From assembly GCA_964545075.1 (NCBI GenBank), contig CAZJFS010000171.1:1-9252 (forward strand): DNA of 9,252 bases, written 5' to 3'. The translations under genes and the position numbers were made by a program. Source of the DNA: DAOPXV01 sp035352535. Its GTDB lineage: Bacteria; Muiribacteriota; UBA9980. Positions 5,679-9,252 of the stretch are shown in pieces; within the stretch, counting starts at the first letter, position 1; every line of letters starts with the position of its first letter. The notes under the pieces are model-generated. The model saw only the letters and a list, made by a program, of their open reading frames with translations. It did no database searches and was not told where the DNA came from.

Positions 5679-6857
5679 ATGTCTGAAGATATGAACATGA
5701 ACGATCAGAACAACTCTAATCAGGGCGAAGATAACGTCCCGAACAGGCTTGACGCGAAACCCGCCCAAGGAAACAGCTTCGTCGGGATAGCATTCATACT
5801 CATCTTCGTTGGAATATTCGCATGGGGTATGTATAAGGGCGGCGTCAACCGTGACGAGGCCAAAAAAGAACTGGAAAAAAAGAATATCGCCGTCACCGAC
5901 GCTTCCGTAATTGAAAGCATAAAAAAGGGCGACTCCGAAACGCTCAATCTTTTATTAAAAGCCGGGGCCAACAAGGACGCTAAAGGTGAAAACGACACTC
6001 CGGCGCTCACATTCGCCGTAAATCAGAATAAATCCGATATGGTGAAGGCGCTTCTGGACAGAACCGCCATAGTAAACATCAAAAACACGACAGGAGTTAC
6101 GCCGTTACTGGCCGCCGTCGACAAAAATAATTTCGAGATCGTGAAATTGCTCATTGATAAGCAGGCCGCCATAAACATACAGGACGCGCAGGGCATGTCC
6201 CCGCTTATGATCGCCGTCAGCCGCGACAATATCGAAATCGTGAAGCTGCTCCTGGAAAAAGGCGCCGATTTCAAGGTCAAGAATAACATTGGCCAAACCG
6301 CCGCTGATCTGGCCAAAGCCATCAACATAAAAGAGCTCCTGGCCAGGGCCGCGCTTCCGCCGACGCCGATCAAACCCAATAAACCTCAGGTTCCGGTCGT
6401 CGTTTCGAGGCAGACCCAGGCCGACGTAATCGAAAAGTTATCGCCGGCAGATGCGAAAAAGCAGCTGGAAGCGTTACAAATAGCGTATAACGATAACCGC
6501 TTCATTGAAAGCGTTACGAAAAACGAACCCGAAACGGCGCTGCTTTTCATAAAATCCGGAATGCACCCAAACATTAAAAACAGCGACGGCATAAACACGC
6601 TTATGGAAGCGGCCAGAACCGGAAACGCCGCCATCGCTAAACTTTTGATCGAGAAGGGCGCCAACGTGAACGCGAAGGATAAAAACGAAACGACGGCTTT
6701 AATATTCGCGAGCGAAAAGGGAAGCGCCGATATCGTGAAATTGCTTCTTGAAAAGGGCGCCGACGCGAGCGCTAAAGATAAAAAAGGCCGTTCGGCGCTT
6801 TCGGTAAACACCAATCCCGACGTCAAAGCGGCGCTTTTAAAAGCGGGCGCGAAGTAA
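5679..6857 (+). CDS. Single-pass membrane protein with two ankyrin-repeat modules
   Basis: This 392-residue protein has a short acidic, Asn-rich N-terminus (1-30), one transmembrane helix (about 33-51, ending WGMYKGG) and then ankyrin repeats for protein binding. Positive residues follow the helix (K53, R58, K62, K63), so the ankyrin part is probably cytoplasmic. Module A (61-223) and module B (259-392) are separated by a proline-rich linker (227-240). Both open with the same capping segment, AKKELE...IES at 61-80 and AKKQLE...IES at 259-278, so the protein looks like an internal duplication. Typical repeat cores are EIVKLLLEKGAD (186-197), AIAKLLIEKGANVNAKD (318-334) and DIVKLLLEKGADASAKD (351-367). 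There is no enzymatic domain, so a scaffold or inhibitor role is most likely and the partner is unknown. It has its own promoter and ends at a strong terminator, so it is monocistronic. Confidence 0.88.
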   Translation: MSEDMNMNDQNNSNQGEDNVPNRLDAKPAQGNSFVGIAFILIFVGIFAWGMYKGGVNRDEAKKELEKKNIAVTDASVIESIKKGDSETLNLLLKAGANKDAKGENDTPALTFAVNQNKSDMVKALLDRTAIVNIKNTTGVTPLLAAVDKNNFEIVKLLIDKQAAINIQDAQGMSPLMIAVSRDNIEIVKLLLEKGADFKVKNNIGQTAADLAKAINIKELLARAALPPTPIKPNKPQVPVVVSRQTQADVIEKLSPADAKKQLEALQIAYNDNRFIESVTKNEPETALLFIKSGMHPNIKNSDGINTLMEAARTGNAAIAKLLIEKGANVNAKDKNETTALIFASEKGSADIVKLLLEKGADASAKDKKGRSALSVNTNPDVKAALLKAGAK

Positions 6858-6881
6858 AAATCAGTTTAATCGCCAAATAAT

Positions 6882-6919
6882 AAAAACCCCCGGGAACAAA
6901 TTAGTTTCCGGGGGTTTTT
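6882..6919. terminator. Bidirectional intrinsic terminator between convergent genes
   Basis: A 16-bp stem pairs 6882-6897 (AAAAACCCCCGGGAAC) with 6904-6919 (GTTTCCGGGGGTTTTT), with one G-U pair and a 6-base loop, AAATTA. The GC core is followed by a T-run on the plus strand and, read the other way, on the minus strand. It should stop both the ankyrin transcript and the carboxyltransferase operon. Confidence 0.93.
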
Positions 6920-7024
6920 ATCATATTTACAAGCAATTGCGAACAACGATAAATATTGTTTTTTTACTTTCAATCATTAAAAACTTAACTTTTCTCTATT
7001 CGTTATTCACTCTTCACTATTTAA
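6920..7024. other. AT-rich spacer between terminator and carboxyltransferase stop
   Basis: I see no gene here. On the minus strand it is the 3' untranslated tail of the carboxyltransferase operon before the shared terminator. It contains a 7-bp tandem pair, TTCACTC/TTCACTA (7006-7019), probably low-complexity sequence without function. Confidence 0.5.
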
Positions 7025-8500
7025 TTAGCATTCCGTCGATTTCACATGCTCGGATACGACTTCGGCTATTCCCACGTCGTATTTTTCGCCGTTTATGTTT
7101 AAAACGAAGCTTCTTTCGGGATGCGTCGGTTTAGCGTTAGGCTTGGTGCCTGAAACGACGGTTTTTTTGATGGGGTTCTTCTTGTTCTCGAAGTAATCCT
7201 TCGCGACCTGAGGAAAGAGGGCGTAGCAAAGTATGTCCTCGTCACGATCGGAGATGCCCGTCATCTCTTTTTTGCAGTGTTCCCACTCGGGAGCTATCGA
7301 GTCGGCGGGACGGGTCGTTATTCTGGGCGTATCGCCGATGGCCATTTTTATAACTTCAGGGTTGATAGGCGCGGGGGTTCTTCCATAGAGGCCCTTGCAG
7401 ATATCTTTAACTTCCTGAATTATCATTTTGTAGCGCTGGCCGAGAATAACATTGAAGGTAGCCTGAGTTCCTACGATCTGGCTTGTAGGCGTAACGAGCG
7501 GAACCCATCCGAGATCTTCGCGCACTCTTGGAATTTCGGCGAGAACTGCTTCGAATTTATCCATGGCGTTACTCTTTTCAAGCTGCGAAACGAGGTTTGT
7601 GAACATTCCGCCCGGAACCTGATAAATGAGAGCGCGAACGTCGATCTTTTCGGCAAGGGGCGATATGAGGTACTGATATTTTTCCTTCAGCGTCTCAAAA
7701 TATCTGGTGATATCCGTGAATTTCGTCTGATCGACGCCCGTCTTGTAACCGGCTTCGTCAAGAACGGCCACGAGCGTTTCCGTCGTCGGCTGAGAGGTTC
7801 CCGATGAGAACGGTGAAAGAGCGGTGTCGAGGTGGTCCGCGCCGGCTTCGGCGGCTTTATAATAGCTGATGGGAGCCATGCCGGTGGTGCAATGGCTGTG
7901 AAGCGCTACCGGAAGCTTCGTTTCAGCTTTCATCTTCGAGATGAGCTCATAGGCTATCTTCGGCGAGATAAGGCCGGCCATGTCTTTTATGCAGATGATG
8001 TCCGATCCGCAGTCGCGCAGCTGTTTAGCCACGTCGATAAAGGATTCGAGCTTATGAACCGGGCTTATCGTATAATTGACGGTGCCCTGAACGATGGCGC
8101 CGGTTTTTTTAGCCACCCTTATGGAATATTCCATATTTCTGATATCGTTCAACGCGTCGAATATTCTGAAAACGTCGATACCGACCTCGTGGGCCTTGTT
8201 TATGAATTTTTCGACGATATCGTCGGCGTAGTGTTTATAGCCTACCAGGTTCTGTCCGCGCAGAAGCATCTGAAGCTTCGTCTTTTTAATGACTTTCTTG
8301 AATTCCCGGATCCTGTCCCACGGGTTCTCGTTCAAGAAGCGCAGGCACGTGTCGAATGTCGCGCCGCCCCACATTTCAAGCGACCAGTAGCCTACCTGGT
8401 CTATCTTTTCAAGTATCGGGATCATATCGGATGTTTCAACGCGCGTGGCCGCGAGAGACTGATGCGCATCTCTGAATATGGTTTCTGTTATCTTTGGCAT
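7025..8500 (-). CDS. pycB: PycB/OadA-type carboxyltransferase subunit (5S-like), no fused biotin domain
   Basis: This 491-residue protein has a TIM-barrel carboxyltransferase that moves CO2 between carboxybiotin and pyruvate/oxaloacetate in the cytoplasm. Visible active-site features are RDAHQS (10-15, metal-binding D11), GGATFD (45-50), IKDMAG (171-176, K172 the probable carboxylated lysine) and LHSHCTTG (200-207, metal ligands H201 and H203). The conserved C-terminal region follows (YQVPGGM 293-299; GWVPLVTPTSQIVGTQA 331-347; LYGRTPAPI 371-379). OadA proteins of about 600 residues carry a biotinyl domain; this one stops after the opening strands of such a domain (FVLNINGEKYDVGI, 465-478) with no biotin-lysine motif. 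Biotin comes instead from the separate carrier protein 58 bases upstream. The start has a good ribosome site (AAAGGAGAA, 8516-8508). It is last in the operon. It may belong to methylmalonyl-CoA:pyruvate transcarboxylase (5S subunit), oxaloacetate decarboxylase or pyruvate carboxylase; the neighbours favour the first two. The symbol denotes the family. Confidence 0.92.
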   Translation of the reverse strand: MPKITETIFRDAHQSLAATRVETSDMIPILEKIDQVGYWSLEMWGGATFDTCLRFLNENPWDRIREFKKVIKKTKLQMLLRGQNLVGYKHYADDIVEKFINKAHEVGIDVFRIFDALNDIRNMEYSIRVAKKTGAIVQGTVNYTISPVHKLESFIDVAKQLRDCGSDIICIKDMAGLISPKIAYELISKMKAETKLPVALHSHCTTGMAPISYYKAAEAGADHLDTALSPFSSGTSQPTTETLVAVLDEAGYKTGVDQTKFTDITRYFETLKEKYQYLISPLAEKIDVRALIYQVPGGMFTNLVSQLEKSNAMDKFEAVLAEIPRVREDLGWVPLVTPTSQIVGTQATFNVILGQRYKMIIQEVKDICKGLYGRTPAPINPEVIKMAIGDTPRITTRPADSIAPEWEHCKKEMTGISDRDEDILCYALFPQVAKDYFENKKNPIKKTVVSGTKPNAKPTHPERSFVLNINGEKYDVGIAEVVSEHVKSTEC

Positions 8501-8558
8501 TTATTTGTTCTCCTTTTATAACAAAATAATGATCGGCGTCCCGGTTTCATCCGGCGCA

Positions 8559-8957
8559 TTATTCAACGACCACGAGCATTTCGCCCGCCTGAACGGCCTG
8601 GCGCTCGGTCACGAGTACTTCTTTCACTTTTCCCGTGAAGGGGGAAGCGACGACCGTCTCCATCTTCATGGCTTCGAGTTTTATTACAGTATCGCCTTCT
8701 TTAACCTCGTCGCCTTCCTTTACGAGAATGGCGAGTATGCTTCCGCTCATCATGGCGTTTATCGTTTTTCCCTCGGCCGATTTCTGGCGGTGAACGCCGC
8801 TCGGAAGCTTGGGTTTCGGAGTCGCGATAGGATTGGTAAGCACCGGCGGCATGATGATATTGGAATAGCTTGCCTGCACGGCGCCCTGTTTTTTTATTTC
8901 CTCAACTTCGACTTCGTAAGAGTCCTTGCCTATTTTGACGACATATTTTCTTAGCAT
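8559..8957 (-). CDS. Biotin carboxyl carrier protein (biotinyl domain, 1.3S-like)
   Basis: This 132-residue carrier shuttles CO2 on biotin between the two carboxyltransferase subunits of a decarboxylase or transcarboxylase. Residues 3-21 are the usual beta-strand handle (YVVKIGKDSYEVEVEEI). Residues 31-62 are a Pro-rich flexible linker, and 68-132 a complete biotinyl domain with the E95-A-M-K98-M99 motif, where K98 is the biotinylation site. The end, GEMLVVVE, is standard, and the length is close to the 1.3S transcarboxylase subunit. The ribosome binding region AAAGGAAAGGTAGG lies at 8974-8961. It is 35 bases from the small subunit gene upstream and 58 bases from the carboxyltransferase downstream, all on one strand, consistent with one operon. 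No biotin protein ligase is in view. Confidence 0.94.
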   Translation of the reverse strand: MLRKYVVKIGKDSYEVEVEEIKKQGAVQASYSNIIMPPVLTNPIATPKPKLPSGVHRQKSAEGKTINAMMSGSILAILVKEGDEVKEGDTVIKLEAMKMETVVASPFTGKVKEVLVTERQAVQAGEMLVVVE

Positions 8958-8992
8958 AAGCCTACCTTTCCTTTATATAAAATTAAATGCTT

Positions 8993-9214
8993 TTATTTCC
9001 AGCACGTTTTCGTCAGGCGTTCCATGTTCCTCATTCTGCCTGATAAGCCCCACAAATTGAGATCACTCGAATGAACGGGCTGTATGTTCAATATCTTGAA
9101 GTCGAACTTTTCGTTCTGTAGAAACATCCCGAGCGCCGCGGAGATGACTGCGATCGTTTTCGCGTCGACCTTGTTTTTTACCGCGCCCGTATCTATATTT
9201 GGTTTATCAGCCAT
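8993..9214 (-). CDS. Small carboxylase/decarboxylase accessory subunit, 73 residues
   Basis: Residues 18-32 (AKTIAVISAALGMFL) form a helix like the start of small subunits found beside MmdA and biotin carriers in anaerobes. Residues 38-47 are a strand (FDFKILNIQP), and the tail carries LWGLSGRM (54-61; W55, G59, R60), matching the W-x(3)-GR signature I recall for these proteins. They are often annotated as OadG-like or acyl-CoA carboxylase delta/epsilon-like subunits. Unlike true OadG it has no N-terminal transmembrane helix, so it is probably a soluble assembly or stability factor. The ATG at 9214 follows AAGAGGTG (9230-9223) at 8 bases, and the stop of the preceding gene is only two bases upstream, giving tight translational coupling. 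The family call rests on short motifs and position, so it is moderate. Confidence 0.65.
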   Translation of the reverse strand: MADKPNIDTGAVKNKVDAKTIAVISAALGMFLQNEKFDFKILNIQPVHSSDLNLWGLSGRMRNMERLTKTCWK

Positions 9215-9216
9215 TA

Positions 9217-9252
9217 TTATAGCACCTCTTCGTTAATATCTTTTACAGAGGG
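9217..9252 (-). CDS. C-terminal end of an upstream operon gene (partial), possibly the MmdA/12S subunit
   Basis: On the minus strand, only one of the three frames stays open from the window edge until a TAA at 9219-9217. It gives the last 11 residues, PSVKDINEEVL. The stop lies two bases before the ATG of the small subunit and the frame includes that gene's ribosome site, a typical coupled junction. The residues are too few to identify the product. From operon type alone I expect a CoA-carboxyltransferase (12S/MmdA/PccB-like). Confidence 0.4.
   Translation of the reverse strand, partial: PSVKDINEEVL

Noticed and set aside
7006..7019. Short tandem repeat TTCACTC/TTCACTA
   Set aside because: It has only two 7-bp units in an AT-rich spacer, with no sign of a functional array or CRISPR.
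7832..8521. Long open frame on the plus strand opposite the PycB gene (229 codons)
   Set aside because: It is antisense to a strongly conserved enzyme, and its protein looks compositionally random.
8508..8523. Extended -10-like TGTTATAAA just before the PycB gene
   Set aside because: There is no -35 box, and the predicted start would cut into the ribosome binding site.
8531..8558. Possible hairpin CCGG...CCGG between the carrier and PycB genes
   Set aside because: The stem is only 4 bp and cannot be extended, and there is no U-tract, so it is neither a terminator nor a convincing processing site.
9216..9221. TATAAT before the 73-residue subunit gene (minus strand)
   Set aside because: No -35 box, and it lies inside the coupled stop/start junction after a good Shine-Dalgarno site. 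The operon context explains it better.

Overview
The window is a mid-GC bacterial segment. Its codons lean to AAA, GAA and ATA alongside GCG, GCC and GGC. It carries eukaryotic-like signalling genes (Hanks kinase, FHA, ankyrin) next to a split biotin-dependent carboxyltransferase operon of a kind common in anaerobes. This suggests an environmental, probably anaerobic and little-studied bacterium. Nothing here fixes the phylum, and I saw no rRNA, tRNA, IS element, phage gene or CRISPR array.

Left part (1-5504), a signalling block. A 38-residue two-helix membrane peptide (49-165, minus) has a very strong Shine-Dalgarno site. It lies downstream of a large minus-strand gene (323-3022). That gene encodes a multidomain protein with a beta-rich N-terminus, a degenerate aminoglycoside-phosphotransferase-like kinase domain, a degenerate class III nucleotidyl cyclase-like domain and an intact C-terminal FHA domain. 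Divergent from it is a zinc-ribbon Hanks-type Ser/Thr kinase (3118-4560) that ends in a C-terminal membrane anchor. Converging on the kinase, with overlapping stop codons, is an ADP-ribosylglycohydrolase of the DraG/ARH family (4557-5504). All three genes have clear sigma70-like promoters (TTGAAA, 17-bp spacer, TATAAT or TAAAAT). These are placed so that transcription would begin at or a few bases before the start codon, so all three mRNAs look leaderless. The FHA and ADP-ribosylglycohydrolase promoters also share a 17-of-18 base block, which suggests co-regulation. The likely logic is that the kinase phosphorylates itself or partners, the FHA protein reads the phosphothreonine, and its two pseudo-enzyme domains sense ligands or act as scaffold. 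The glycohydrolase may add or respond to ADP-ribosylation control.

Middle part (5505-6920). A single-pass membrane protein with two ankyrin modules (5679-6857, plus) has a leadered, SD-led mRNA and ends at a strong bidirectional terminator (6882-6919).

Right part (7025-9252, minus). This is a tightly packed operon, read right to left. It starts with the last codons of an upstream gene, then a 73-residue small carboxylase subunit, a 132-residue biotin carboxyl carrier protein, and a 491-residue PycB/OadA-type (transcarboxylase 5S-like) carboxyltransferase. The set resembles methylmalonyl-CoA:pyruvate transcarboxylase or a sodium-pump decarboxylase in split-subunit form. The missing CoA-carboxyltransferase (12S/MmdA-like) subunit is expected just beyond the window edge.
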